Shown: positions 8,312 through 17,359 of the stretch, piece by piece
How the letters are laid out: each line of letters opens with the position of its first letter
Position numbering within the stretch: the stretch's first letter is position 1
Assembly (NCBI GenBank): GCA_023957375.1
Contig: JAMLHB010000002.1
Location: forward strand, 248,001 to 312,000
Length of the DNA: 64,000 nucleotides
Direction: 5' to 3'
Source: Flavobacteriales bacterium
GTDB taxonomy: Bacteria > Bacteroidota > Bacteroidia > Flavobacteriales_F > PHOS-HE28
Translations under genes and position numbers: made by a program
The notes under the pieces: model-generated
The model's database searches: none
What the model was told of the DNA's origin: nothing
What the model saw: the letters and a program-made list of their open reading frames with translations, nothing else

Positions 8312-9238
8312 ATGGAGTTGAAGGAACCATTGACGGCCGCGTCCGTGGCCGGTATCATCCACGCCCGGGTGGCCGGCAACGCGCACCGCCTCGTCACGGG
8401 CATCAACGAGATCAACCGCGTGCGTGAGGGCGATCTCGTTTTTGTGGACCACCCCAAGTACTACGAAAAGGCGCTACGCAGCGCGGCCACCACCATTCTG
8501 ATCGACAAGGAGGGGGTGGACATCCCCGAGGGAAAGGCCATCCTGGTGAGCCGCGATCCCTTCAGCGACTACAACAAACTGGTGCGGCATTTCATGGCCC
8601 CGGTGGCATGGACCGCCGAGCCGCCCGCCATCGGACCGGACACTGCGGTGCACTCCAGCGTGGTGGTGGGCACCAACGTCACCATCGGCAGCGGATGCAC
8701 CATCATGCCCGGCGTAGTGATCTACCCCGGCACCACCATCGGCAACCGGGTGGTGATCCATGCCAACGCCGTGATCGGCGGCGACGGCTTCTACTACAAG
8801 AAGCGCGCTGGCGGCTACGAAAAGATGGTGACGGCCGGCAGCGTGGTGATCGAGGATGACGTGGAGGTCGGCGCGGGCACCACCATCGACCGCGGCGTGA
8901 GTGCCGACACGCGTATCGGGGCCGGCACCAAGATCGACAACCAGGTGCAGGTGGGGCACGACACGCTCATCGGCCGCAATTGCCTGATCGCCGCGCAGGT
9001 GGGCATCTCAGGCGCCTGCACCATCGGCGATAACGTAACGCTTTGGGGGCAGGTGGGCGTGCCCAGCAAGCTCACCATCGGCGCCGGCGCCACCGTGCTG
9101 GGCCAGAGCGGCCTAATAGGCGACTTGGAGCCGGGGAAGACCTACTTCGGGTCACCTGCGGGCGAGTGGAAGCAGAAGATGCGCGAAGTGGCCAGCCTGG
9201 CGCACTTGCCCGAAATGCTCAGAACCAGGAACCGGTGA
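8312..9238 (+). CDS. LpxD-like acyltransferase (second paralog)
   Basis: A 308-residue hexapeptide-repeat protein related to LpxD, with a short N-domain (about 1-100) and a left-handed beta-helix (about 105-290). H216 in QVGHDTLIG is at the catalytic His position, and IGGDGFYYKK replaces the IGADGFGF loop of true LpxD. Bacteroidota often carry such a second copy next to efp. Its acceptor may differ from the lipid A intermediate; this is inference. The ATG at 8312 is used because upstream codons (8264-8311) overlap the promoter and look unlike protein. A PP2C-type phosphatase gene follows after 4 bp. Confidence 0.85.
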   Translation: MELKEPLTAASVAGIIHARVAGNAHRLVTGINEINRVREGDLVFVDHPKYYEKALRSAATTILIDKEGVDIPEGKAILVSRDPFSDYNKLVRHFMAPVAWTAEPPAIGPDTAVHSSVVVGTNVTIGSGCTIMPGVVIYPGTTIGNRVVIHANAVIGGDGFYYKKRAGGYEKMVTAGSVVIEDDVEVGAGTTIDRGVSADTRIGAGTKIDNQVQVGHDTLIGRNCLIAAQVGISGACTIGDNVTLWGQVGVPSKLTIGAGATVLGQSGLIGDLEPGKTYFGSPAGEWKQKMREVASLAHLPEMLRTRNR

Positions 9239-9242
9239 CCCC

Positions 9243-10472
9243 ATGGCGCACCTGCAACGCCTCACCGAGCGGCTCAACCTGAAGGAATTCCAGTTGCGTG
9301 CCTTGTTGGACATCACCAAGGCCATCAACAACAACGAGCCCAAGGAGGAATTGCTTCAGCTATACGCGGATTTCATCCACAAGGAATTGGGCATCGAGCG
9401 CTTGAAGTACTTCGAACAGGACGGGGGGTGGCATTGCGTGCTTTCGCAGGGGGATGAAGGACCGGCCTTGGAAGCAGGGGTGGAAGCCTACATGCGGGAC
9501 CACCGGGAGATCGAGTTCATCGGATCGGGCGATGAACAGGGCGTGGGCCGGTTCGACATCGCCATTCCGGTGCTGCACCGCGGGCTTCCCTTGGCCTTGC
9601 TGCTGATCGGCGATGTGGACGATGATGAAGACCGGCGGATGAGCCCCACGGTGAAGCACCTCAACTTCCTGCAGACCATCACCAACCTCATCGCCGTGGC
9701 CATGGAGAACAAGCGCATGGCCAAGCAGGAACTGGTGCAGGAACGCAACCGGCGGGAACTGGAGCTGGCCGCCGAGATGCAGCAGATGCTGGTGCCCAGA
9801 AACTTGCCGAACGATGCCTGGATGGAAGCGGCAGCATGGTACCAGCCGCACCACCAAGTGGGCGGCGACTTTTACGACGTGGTGCAGACCGGGCCCGCCG
9901 AGCGTGTGCTGTGCGTGGCGGACGTGAGCGGCAAGGGCATGGCCGCCGCGCTGCTGATGTCCAATTTCCAAGCCACCCTGCGCGCCACCCTCCAGCGCAA
10001 TGCCGGTCCGCTGGACCGCTTGGTCCGTGAACTGAACACCAACGTGATGGAGCGGGCGCGCGGCGAGCGTTTCATCACCTGCTTCATCGGGCGGGTGAAC
10101 CTGGAAACCGGCACCATGGAATATGTGAACGCGGGGCACAACCCTCCCCTGCTGGCCACCCCCGGCGGGGAGGTCTTGGAACTGATGGACGGCGCCATCG
10201 CCTTGGGCATGTTGGAGCAGCTTCCCTTCGTGCAAACTGGGCATGCCACGGTGCGCGGCGGATTGCTGCTATGCTATACCGATGGGCTGGTGGAGCAGGA
10301 GAATGCCCAAGGCGAGGATTTCGGGGCAGGCTCCGTGCGGCAGGTGCTGGACATGCTTTCCAAAGCCCCGCCTTCCGCGGTGAACGATGCCCTGATGACC
10401 ACCTTCGAGAACCACCGGGGCACCCAGCCCTATTTGGACGACCTGGCCTTGCTCACTTGCCGCTTCAAGTGA
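9243..10472 (+). CDS. GAF-SpoIIE (PP2C-type) serine phosphatase
   Basis: A 409-residue cytosolic regulator. The N-terminal ~170 residues form a GAF-like sensor domain, and a short coiled linker follows (KQELVQERNRRELELAAEMQQ). The C-terminal PP2C/SpoIIE domain has its metal-binding acids in VGGDFYDV, CVADVSGKGMAAALLMS, VNAGHNPPLL and LLCYTDGLVEQ, and ends DDLALLTCRFK. Such phosphatases usually act on anti-sigma-factor antagonists, but no partner-switching genes lie nearby. Its 3' end overlaps the convergent O-antigen ligase gene by 43 bp. Confidence 0.88.
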   Translation: MAHLQRLTERLNLKEFQLRALLDITKAINNNEPKEELLQLYADFIHKELGIERLKYFEQDGGWHCVLSQGDEGPALEAGVEAYMRDHREIEFIGSGDEQGVGRFDIAIPVLHRGLPLALLLIGDVDDDEDRRMSPTVKHLNFLQTITNLIAVAMENKRMAKQELVQERNRRELELAAEMQQMLVPRNLPNDAWMEAAAWYQPHHQVGGDFYDVVQTGPAERVLCVADVSGKGMAAALLMSNFQATLRATLQRNAGPLDRLVRELNTNVMERARGERFITCFIGRVNLETGTMEYVNAGHNPPLLATPGGEVLELMDGAIALGMLEQLPFVQTGHATVRGGLLLCYTDGLVEQENAQGEDFGAGSVRQVLDMLSKAPPSAVNDALMTTFENHRGTQPYLDDLALLTCRFK

Positions 10473-11896
10473 TCGCCTGGTTGGCGGTGCTTCAGGTCCA
10501 GCGCCACGATCATGGCGGCGAAGCCCCAGAAGGGCACGCTGGCCTTGTCCAGGTCTAAGTAGTTGTTCAGCAGCCCGTGGATGAAATAGGTGACCAGCCC
10601 CAGAAAGGCCGCGCCCACCAACCTGCGGTCCACTCCGTCGGACAGCCTGGACCATAACCGGACCGCCGTGGTGGTAATAGCCCCTACCACCAACAGCACC
10701 AACAGGAATCCGGGCAGGCCCTGTTCCGCCAGCGGCCCGAGGTACTCGCTGTGGGCGTTGCCGACCAGGCCGAAGTTGGTACTGATGATGGTGCGGTCAC
10801 GGGCGGCTTGGAAGGGGGCGTACTGGAACATGTAGGTGCCGGGCCCCCATCCGGTCACCGGCTTCTTCTCGAACATGCGCACGGCCGAGTTCCAGCGGTT
10901 AATGCGCTCCAGGTTGCTGGCGTCCGAGCGGATGTTGCTAATGGAGCTCACGTGCTGGGCCAGGTCGTCATGGCTTTCGGCGGTGTTCCGCCCCAGCGCG
11001 ATGGTGATCCGGTCCCAATTGGCCATGGCCACCGATCCCGCCACCAGCGCCACCAGCCCAATGGCCCAGGCTGGGATACGCAACCGCATGGCGGCAAAAA
11101 CCGCTGCGGCGCCGACCACCCCGATCCATGCGGCCCGGGTGTATGAAAACACTAAGCCCGCCACCAGTAACAGCAGCAACACGGCGGCCGTTCCGCGCCG
11201 GGTGCGCGAATAATCCGGCATGAAGACGGCCGCCGCCGCGAAGGGCAGGAAAAAGGCGATGATGGCCCCGTAGCTGGTGTGGTCCTTGAAGAAGGGAGAC
11301 ATCACCCAGTGGGCCGGATCTTCGGCGAAGCCGTGCCGCGCATGCTGCACCAGCGTGTAGGCCACCACGATGGCCAAGCCCGCCATGAAGCACCAAAAAA
11401 ACCGGTGGATGTTGCGCGCATCGCTGAAGATGCGCCCGGCCATGAAGTACATGGCGCATACGAACCACAGCCGCGCTGTGAAGTACTTCAGGGAAATCAA
11501 CGGCATGCTGCTGGGCAGGATGCACACCGCCATCCAAACCAGTTGTGCCAGAATGGCCAGCGTAACGGGATGCCGCCACACCCGCGGAGCGACCACCCCG
11601 CCCTCCAGGGCCAATTTCAGCAGGAAGAGCACCATGAGCGCCACCATCAAGGGCTCGGTGGGCAGCGCCACGCCAATGCCTCCCATGTCCATCTCCTCCA
11701 TGTTGATCGACAGGGGCGTGGCGAACACGATGAACAGCAGCAACTTGTCCGTGGCCGCTACCAAGGCCCACCCCACCAACACCGCCACCGGGAGCAGGTT
11801 CAGCCAGTACAGTTCATGCGCCGTAAGCACGGTGTTGAGCACCACAAAGGCCACGCACACGGCGGGGATCCAGTAGGATTTCAACAGCGCTGCCAT
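10430..11896 (-). CDS. O-antigen ligase/polymerase family membrane protein
   Basis: A 488-residue polytopic inner-membrane protein with about 12 hydrophobic segments. Features of the Wzy_C/O-antigen ligase family are the large periplasmic loop containing GWGPGTYMFQYAPFQAARDR and GNAHSEYLGPLAEQGLPGFLLV. The conserved H-S-E-Y-L and Arg-rich loop are typical of enzymes that polymerise glycan or transfer it to lipid A core. It is last in the minus-strand block flippase-Wzz-Wzz-ligase. The start at 11896 (MAALLKSYW) leads directly into the first membrane segment. Confidence 0.85.
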   Translation of the reverse strand: MAALLKSYWIPAVCVAFVVLNTVLTAHELYWLNLLPVAVLVGWALVAATDKLLLFIVFATPLSINMEEMDMGGIGVALPTEPLMVALMVLFLLKLALEGGVVAPRVWRHPVTLAILAQLVWMAVCILPSSMPLISLKYFTARLWFVCAMYFMAGRIFSDARNIHRFFWCFMAGLAIVVAYTLVQHARHGFAEDPAHWVMSPFFKDHTSYGAIIAFFLPFAAAAVFMPDYSRTRRGTAAVLLLLLVAGLVFSYTRAAWIGVVGAAAVFAAMRLRIPAWAIGLVALVAGSVAMANWDRITIALGRNTAESHDDLAQHVSSISNIRSDASNLERINRWNSAVRMFEKKPVTGWGPGTYMFQYAPFQAARDRTIISTNFGLVGNAHSEYLGPLAEQGLPGFLLVLLVVGAITTTAVRLWSRLSDGVDRRLVGAAFLGLVTYFIHGLLNNYLDLDKASVPFWGFAAMIVALDLKHRQPGDHLKRQVSKARSSK

Positions 11897-11899
11897 GGC

Positions 11900-12865
11900 T
11901 CAAACCCGTTCCGGCGACGATCCGGGCCTGTGCCGTTGGCCGCGCAGGAACAGCAGCACATAGCACAACAGGAGGGCCGAGGCGACCGCGACCGCCACGA
12001 CCAACCAGCGCACCGGGTAGATCTTCTTGTCCGCCACTTCCGGATAGATCACCACATCGGTGTAGGTGAGCTCCTTCCCCACGTCGAGTTGCAATTGCCG
12101 TTCCTGTCCTTGCAGCTTGCCGTATTCCTCCACCAGCAGCCGGTTCAACGTGGAGAGGCGGAGGAATTCCCCGCCGTGCTCCTCCAATGCCTTCAGGCGC
12201 CCGTCGATCTCCTGCAGGGCCCTGCCACTGCCGCTGGTCAGTGCCTTTGCGTAACCCTTGCTGTATTCCTCGGTCTGGGCCATGTAGTCCAGCAGGCCGT
12301 CCGCCCGCCGCAACTGGTTCAGCCGGGCCTCCACGCTGTCCATCCGCTGGCGCGTGTTGCCCAACCCGGTACGCACCACCTGCAGCAGCTCGGCAGAGGT
12401 ATGGCGCTGGAGCTTACGCGCCAGCAGGTCCGCTTGGTGCAGCACCTCGTTCACCATGTCACGCGCCAGCACGGGGTTCTCGTCCACCACCCGGATATCG
12501 ACGCTTTCATACCGGGTTTTTTCAATGGTGACGCGCTCATTGAACATATTGTACAACGCGGCCCTCCCCCCTTGGGCGACGGTATCCACCTTGTAGTGCT
12601 GCACCAATTGGAAGCGTTGGACCAAACTGTCCCGGATGCTGTTGCTTTCCAGCAGTTGCATCAACTGGTCGGCGCGGGTTTCGATGGAATAGCTGTTGAG
12701 GTTCACCGGGTACACCACGGCCTGTGAGCGGTAACGCGGCTTGATGAACGCCGGGCCGCTGAGCACCGCGGAGAGCCCTGCGGCAACCAAACCCACGGCT
12801 GCGAACACTTTCCAATGGCGCAGGACCAGCTCCATGGAGGGCCCGAAATGCAGCGGCTCACGCAT
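11900..12865 (-). CDS. Wzz-type chain-length determinant protein (copy 2)
   Basis: A 321-residue inner-membrane protein with the Wzz layout: one N-terminal membrane segment (FAAVGLVAAGLSAVLSG), a long periplasmic coiled region (to about residue 275) and a second C-terminal membrane segment (WLVVAVAVASALLLCYVLLF) preceded by the typical P-V-R-W motif. It would set the modal length of polysaccharide made with the neighbouring ligase/polymerase. The start at 12865 overlaps the stop of the preceding Wzz gene by 8 bp, indicating coupling. No tyrosine-kinase domain is present. Confidence 0.8.
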   Translation of the reverse strand: MREPLHFGPSMELVLRHWKVFAAVGLVAAGLSAVLSGPAFIKPRYRSQAVVYPVNLNSYSIETRADQLMQLLESNSIRDSLVQRFQLVQHYKVDTVAQGGRAALYNMFNERVTIEKTRYESVDIRVVDENPVLARDMVNEVLHQADLLARKLQRHTSAELLQVVRTGLGNTRQRMDSVEARLNQLRRADGLLDYMAQTEEYSKGYAKALTSGSGRALQEIDGRLKALEEHGGEFLRLSTLNRLLVEEYGKLQGQERQLQLDVGKELTYTDVVIYPEVADKKIYPVRWLVVAVAVASALLLCYVLLFLRGQRHRPGSSPERV

Positions 12866-13877
12866 GTTGTGCCTTGATTTTCCGGATGTTTTCCGCAGCC
12901 ACCAGCAGCACCAGCGCCAAGGCCATGGTGCCAACCAAGCTCACCGCCACCACCAGCCAGCGCACCGGGAAGCTCTTCCGGTCGGCGGGATATGCTTCGT
13001 TCACGGTGAACTTGTGCGGCAGGTCGCTGTCCAGGTCGGCCTTGGCCTGCTCCAGTTTCATGTTCAGCACGCTCAACCGCCTGATCTCGTTGAACTGCCT
13101 GTCCTGCAGTTGCACGTATGCCCCGCCGTACTTGGCCAGGATGGCGAAGCGCCGCTCGAACTCGTCGATGGCGCGTTTGTCGCCTTTCACGATGGCCGCG
13201 CCGAGGTACTCATTGTACCGTTCGGACTGGGTGTGGTAGTCCTGCACGCCCAACGACCGCAGCACTTCCATGCTGTCGCCGATCAGTTTGATCTCCGCCT
13301 GCAGTTCATCCACGCTCTCCTTCACGATGCGGTATCCCTTCAGCGCCCGCTCATGGGCCATTTCGTTCCATACGCTGTCCACCTGCATGCTCATGAAGTT
13401 GGCCATATCCGCCGCGCGCTGCGGGTCTTTGTCCATCACTTCCACCCGCACGCTGCCGAACTTGGTGTATTCGAATTTCACGTGGCTTTCGTAGGCATCG
13501 CGCAGCTCCGAGCGCTTGTGCCTGCTGTCAGGCTTGATCTCGTACACGTCCAGCAGGTTGAAGCGTTCGGCGGTGCGGTCCCGCACCTGGTCCGAGTGCA
13601 GGATCTGCAGCAACTGTTCCGCGTCCTCCTCATCGCCCAAGGCCAGAATGTCGTCACGGCCGGTGGATTGTTCATTCAGCAAGGCCTTGGACACGCTGTT
13701 GGTAATGGCCGGAAAGAGGATCACCTCGCTGCGGAACCTCGGGGTAAGTGCGAAGGCCGCCACGATGCCGCCCACCAGCCCCAGCAGGGCCATGCCCAGC
13801 AGGAAGCGGCGTTTGCCCCATAGAAAAAGTACGAGGTCGAAGGAATTGCCATCCTTGGAGTGCGGGTCCTGGGCCAT
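12858..13877 (-). CDS. Wzz-type chain-length determinant protein (copy 1)
   Basis: A 339-residue Wzz/GNVR-like protein. Membrane segments lie near residues 25-46 (FLLGMALLGLVGGIVAAF) and near the C-terminus (WLVVAVSLVGTMALALVLLVA), with the FPVRW motif before the second. The periplasmic region is rich in helix-forming residues. It differs clearly from the adjacent copy, so the pair is an old duplication or a hetero-oligomer. The start at 13877 (MAQDPHSKDG) is preferred to the longer frame because the upstream part is a shadow of the flippase gene. Confidence 0.82.
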   Translation of the reverse strand: MAQDPHSKDGNSFDLVLFLWGKRRFLLGMALLGLVGGIVAAFALTPRFRSEVILFPAITNSVSKALLNEQSTGRDDILALGDEEDAEQLLQILHSDQVRDRTAERFNLLDVYEIKPDSRHKRSELRDAYESHVKFEYTKFGSVRVEVMDKDPQRAADMANFMSMQVDSVWNEMAHERALKGYRIVKESVDELQAEIKLIGDSMEVLRSLGVQDYHTQSERYNEYLGAAIVKGDKRAIDEFERRFAILAKYGGAYVQLQDRQFNEIRRLSVLNMKLEQAKADLDSDLPHKFTVNEAYPADRKSFPVRWLVVAVSLVGTMALALVLLVAAENIRKIKAQHA

Positions 13878-13918
13878 GAAGGGAGACTGGTTGAAAAGGT
13901 CGGCTAAAGTAGCCCGCT

Positions 13919-15364
13919 TCAACCTTTCCCGCGTGGCAGCAGTGCCCGCAACCGGTGCAGCGGCAGCGCTCCCGTGGCAAGGGCGGCAAAAGCGGCCAAC
14001 GGCACCAGTACCAACAGGGCATTGGCCAGCGGGGCCCCGCCCGCGCGAAGCAACCGGGCTGCAAGAACCAGCACCAGGACGTAGGCCAGCATGGCCAGGC
14101 TGTCGCGAACCCGGGCCCGCAGCCCGAAACGGCGGGCGGCCAGCAGCAACTGCGCCACGGCCATCAACCCTTGGGTGATCAGGCTGGACCACGCCGCGCC
14201 CAGCACCTGCCACCGGGGGATCAGCACCAGGTTGAGACCGAGGTTGAGCACCATGCCCGCCGCCGCCATCCAATTCAGCGCCTTCAGGTCGCCACTGGCC
14301 GTAAGCAGGGTGCCGAAGATGTAGGTGATGCACACCGCTACAAAGCACCAGATAAGCACGGCAAAGGCGGGCGCCGAAAGATCCGTATGCTCATGGTAGC
14401 GCAGGTCCATCACCGCCTGTGCGTAGGAACTGCCCACCACGGCAATGGCTATGCTGCCGGTCAGCACCAGCTTGAGCGCCACGCCGGTCAACGGCCCCAC
14501 GTCCTCCCGGTCCTTTAGCATGCGGCTGTACATGGGCAGCAGCAACCCGGCCAACAGGAAGCCCAGCATATTGAACGCCTCGAAAAAGCGGAATCCCTGC
14601 GCGTAAACACCCGCCTGCAATGCGCCGTCCGGCAGCATGCGTTCCAACATCACCGAATCGGTGCGGTAGTAAAAGCTCATGAGCAGCACCAGCAACGCAT
14701 AGGGAAAGCTTTGTCGCAGGATGCTGAACGTGAACACCGGGTCCCACCGCAGGCTTAATCCGCCGGCATGGCGAACCACCAGGGCCAAGGCCACCACGGC
14801 GGTAATGCCGTATGCCGCGGTCTGTGCCCAGGCAAACCACTCGATGGGGAAGGCGCCGGGATGATCGCGGCCCCAGATGAGCCAGGCGCAGATGCCGATC
14901 AACAGCACCCGGTCCAGCACGGAGAGCAGGCTGTCCTGGGCAAACCGCTGTGAGCCGGCGATGTTCGAGCGCAGGTACAGAATGGTGGAAACCAGCACTT
15001 GGTTCAGCACCAAAATGGCCAACAGGTGAAGCTGCCCGCCCCGGTAGCCCAAGAGCCAAGCCGCAGCGAAGATGGCCACAGCATACAGCACGGCCAGCAG
15101 CGAACGCGCCGCGATGATCCCGCTCACCTGCTTGCGCATCAGATGCGTGTGCCGAGCGATGTGCCGCGTGTTCCAGTTGGTGATGCCGAGGTCCAGCAGG
15201 ATGTTCAGCAGGAAACTCAGGCTGAGCAATGCCGCATAGCCGCCATAAGCCGCCGTGCCCGCCCGCACTTGCACCTCCGCATCAATGCCGAAGATGTAGA
15301 ACGGCTTCACCAACAGGTTCAGCGCCAGCACCAGGGCCAGGTTGGTGAGGAATTTGCGTTGCAT
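13919..15364 (-). CDS. Polysaccharide flippase (Wzx/MATE-like)
   Basis: A 481-residue protein with 12-14 predicted membrane segments, in the polysaccharide biosynthesis/export (MOP) superfamily. It would flip undecaprenyl-linked glycan units across the inner membrane. Visible features are the N-terminal ALNLLVKPFYIFGIDAEVQ, SFPYALLVLLMSFYYRTDSVMLERM (a typical transmembrane 7 region with charged residues) and GMVLNLGLNLVLIPRW. It is first in the minus-strand polysaccharide block and directly follows (41 bp from) the Wzz genes. A repeat block lies upstream of its start. Confidence 0.85.
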   Translation of the reverse strand: MQRKFLTNLALVLALNLLVKPFYIFGIDAEVQVRAGTAAYGGYAALLSLSFLLNILLDLGITNWNTRHIARHTHLMRKQVSGIIAARSLLAVLYAVAIFAAAWLLGYRGGQLHLLAILVLNQVLVSTILYLRSNIAGSQRFAQDSLLSVLDRVLLIGICAWLIWGRDHPGAFPIEWFAWAQTAAYGITAVVALALVVRHAGGLSLRWDPVFTFSILRQSFPYALLVLLMSFYYRTDSVMLERMLPDGALQAGVYAQGFRFFEAFNMLGFLLAGLLLPMYSRMLKDREDVGPLTGVALKLVLTGSIAIAVVGSSYAQAVMDLRYHEHTDLSAPAFAVLIWCFVAVCITYIFGTLLTASGDLKALNWMAAAGMVLNLGLNLVLIPRWQVLGAAWSSLITQGLMAVAQLLLAARRFGLRARVRDSLAMLAYVLVLVLAARLLRAGGAPLANALLVLVPLAAFAALATGALPLHRLRALLPRGKG

Positions 15365-15371
15365 GCGCGCC

Positions 15372-15520
15372 GAAAGGTCGGGAGAGTTTGGGAAGTCGGG
15401 AGTCCTGAAGTCCGGAGTCGATCAGTCGGGAGTCCGGAAGTCGGGAGTCGGGACTCAAGACTCACGACTCAAGGACTCACGACTCAAGACTAAAGACTCA
15501 AGACTAAAGGACTCCCGACT
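15372..15520. repeat. Low-complexity palindromic block between divergent genes
   Basis: The left half consists of AGTCGGGAGTC-like units. The right half consists of GGACTCAAGACT and ACTCACGACTC-like units and ends in ACTCCCGACT, the reverse complement of the left unit. The block separates the flippase gene from the divergent glycosyltransferase gene. Confidence 0.7.
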
Positions 15521-15528
15521 TAAACAAC

Positions 15529-15536
15529 CACCTTTG
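15529..15536 (+). promoter_or_regulatory. Promoter -7-like box (CACCTTTG), predicted leaderless start
   Basis: CACCTTTG differs from TAnnTTTG at the first base and ends 5 nt before the ATG at 15542. Confidence 0.35.
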
Positions 15537-15541
15537 CCCGC

Positions 15542-16672
15542 ATGCGCATCGCCGTGAACACCCGCCTGTTGCTGCCCGGAAAGCTGGAAGGCATCGGCTG
15601 GTTTGCGCAGGAAACGCTGAGCCGCATCACCGCAGCACATCCGGAACACCAGTTCATCTACTTCTTCGACCGGCCGTATGACGCGCGCTTCGTCCATGCT
15701 GCGAACGTGACCCCCGTGGTGCTGCCGCCACCCACGCGCCACCCGCTGCTGTACCGCGTTTGGTTTGATTGGATGCTGCCGCCGGCACTGCGCAAGTACC
15801 GCGCGGACGCCTTCCTCTCCCCGGACGGGTACCTCAGCCTGCGCACCCCGGTGCCGCAGCTCGCCGTGATCCACGACCTCAATTTCGAGCACTATCCGCA
15901 GGACCTGCCCCGCGCCTACAGCCGCTGGTACCGCCGTTCCTTCCCGCTGTTTGCCCGCAAGGCAGCGCGCATTGTCACCGTTTCGGCCTTTTCCAAACAG
16001 GACATCACCTCCACCTATGGCATTCCGGCGGAAAAGATCGATGTGGTGCACAACGGCATCAGCGGCATATACCGGCCCCTGCACGCTGCCGAGCAGGGTC
16101 TTGCGCGCAAGCGCCTCACCGGAGGCCTACCCTACTTCGTGTCCATCGGCTCCCTGCACCCGCGAAAGAACATCGCCCGCCTGCTGGAGGCCTTCGACCA
16201 CGTGGCCGATGCTATCCCAGAGGCCAGGCTGGTGGTTGTGGGCGAGGCGTTTTGGTGGGATGAACGGATGAAGGCCGCCAAGACCCGTGCGCGCCACATG
16301 GACAAGGTCGTGTTCACCGGCCGCCTGGGGCAACAGGAGCTGCACCAAGTACTGGGTGATGCCCTGGCACTCGTCTTCGTTTCCTACTTCGAAGGCTTCG
16401 GGATCCCCGTTGCGGAAGCGATGAAGTGCGGGGTGCCCGTGATCGCAGCCAACGCCACCAGCCTACCCGAAGTGGCCGGGGATGCCGCCATCTACTGCGA
16501 TCCGTTCAGCGTGGAGAACATCGCGGAGGCCATGCAACGGATGTGGCAGGATGCAGCCTTGCGCAACAAGCTCGTGGCGACGGGCCTGGAGCGCGCAACC
16601 CTTTTTTCCTGGGACCGCGCGGCGGAAGGCTTGTGGCGCAGCATGGAACACGTGCTCCAACGATCTGCCTGA
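15542..16672 (+). CDS. Glycosyltransferase, GT4/group 1 family
   Basis: A 376-residue GT-B glycosyltransferase. The N-terminal half has an acceptor-domain Rossmann fold. The C-terminal donor domain shows [32 protein letters not shown] and the nucleotide-sugar motif [21 protein letters not shown], with the conserved E-x7-E. It probably adds a sugar in surface polysaccharide synthesis together with the divergent flippase, Wzz and ligase genes. The rnhB start lies 3 bp downstream. Confidence 0.88.
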   Translation: MRIAVNTRLLLPGKLEGIGWFAQETLSRITAAHPEHQFIYFFDRPYDARFVHAANVTPVVLPPPTRHPLLYRVWFDWMLPPALRKYRADAFLSPDGYLSLRTPVPQLAVIHDLNFEHYPQDLPRAYSRWYRRSFPLFARKAARIVTVSAFSKQDITSTYGIPAEKIDVVHNGISGIYRPLHAAEQGLARKRLTGGLPYFVSIGSLHPRKNIARLLEAFDHVADAIPEARLVVVGEAFWWDERMKAAKTRARHMDKVVFTGRLGQQELHQVLGDALALVFVSYFEGFGIPVAEAMKCGVPVIAANATSLPEVAGDAAIYCDPFSVENIAEAMQRMWQDAALRNKLVATGLERATLFSWDRAAEGLWRSMEHVLQRSA

Positions 16673-16674
16673 AC

Positions 16675-17268
16675 ATGGCTCGCCTTGCATCCTGCCATAC
16701 CCCTGGGATCCCGGAAGCCGGCTGCGACGAGGCGGGACGCGGTTGCTTGGCCGGGCCGGTGGTGGCCGCTGCGGTGATCCTGCCGCCACGCCTGCACCTT
16801 CCCGGCTTGGATGATTCCAAGAAGCTCACCCACACCGGCCGTGAGCGGCTCCGCCCGCTGATCGAGCAAGGGGCACTGGCCTGGGGCATCGGCATGGCCA
16901 CCGTGGAGGAAATCGACCGCATCAACATCCTCCATGCCTCCTTTCTGGCCATGCACCGCGCCATCGCCAACCTGCACATACGGCCCGAAGCGCTGTTGGT
17001 GGACGGCAACCGGTTCCGCGCCTACGAAGACATTCCGCACCATTGCATCATCCAGGGCGATAGCAAGTTCCGCAGCATTGCCGCCGCATCGGTGTTGGCC
17101 AAAACGCACCGCGACGAGCTGATGGCCGCACTCCACAACGCGCATCCCGCGTATGGTTGGCAGGTGAACAAAGGCTACCCCACGGCGGACCATCGCGCGG
17201 CCATCGCCGCACACGGGCCTTGCGCCCACCACCGCACCAGCTTCACGCTGCTCCCCGTTGAAGAGTGA
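16675..17268 (+). CDS. rnhB: Ribonuclease HII
   Basis: RNase HII cleaves RNA in RNA/DNA hybrids and misincorporated ribonucleotides. The 197-residue protein has the conserved motif [20 protein letters not shown] with its two catalytic acids, DSKKL, LLVDGN (third acid) and [20 protein letters not shown] with the fourth acid and conserved KT. The C-terminal [17 protein letters not shown] is typical. ATG at 16675 is used; the longer frame from 16426 is inside the glycosyltransferase gene. Probably co-transcribed with that gene. Confidence 0.95.
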   Translation: MARLASCHTPGIPEAGCDEAGRGCLAGPVVAAAVILPPRLHLPGLDDSKKLTHTGRERLRPLIEQGALAWGIGMATVEEIDRINILHASFLAMHRAIANLHIRPEALLVDGNRFRAYEDIPHHCIIQGDSKFRSIAAASVLAKTHRDELMAALHNAHPAYGWQVNKGYPTADHRAAIAAHGPCAHHRTSFTLLPVEE

Positions 17269-17359
17269 CCGGCATCGTGGGCGTCCACAGGCCATTGTGC
17301 GAAAGGCTTGCCCTGCAGGCGAAATTGCACGAACACCGTTCCGCAACTTTGGAACTTCC

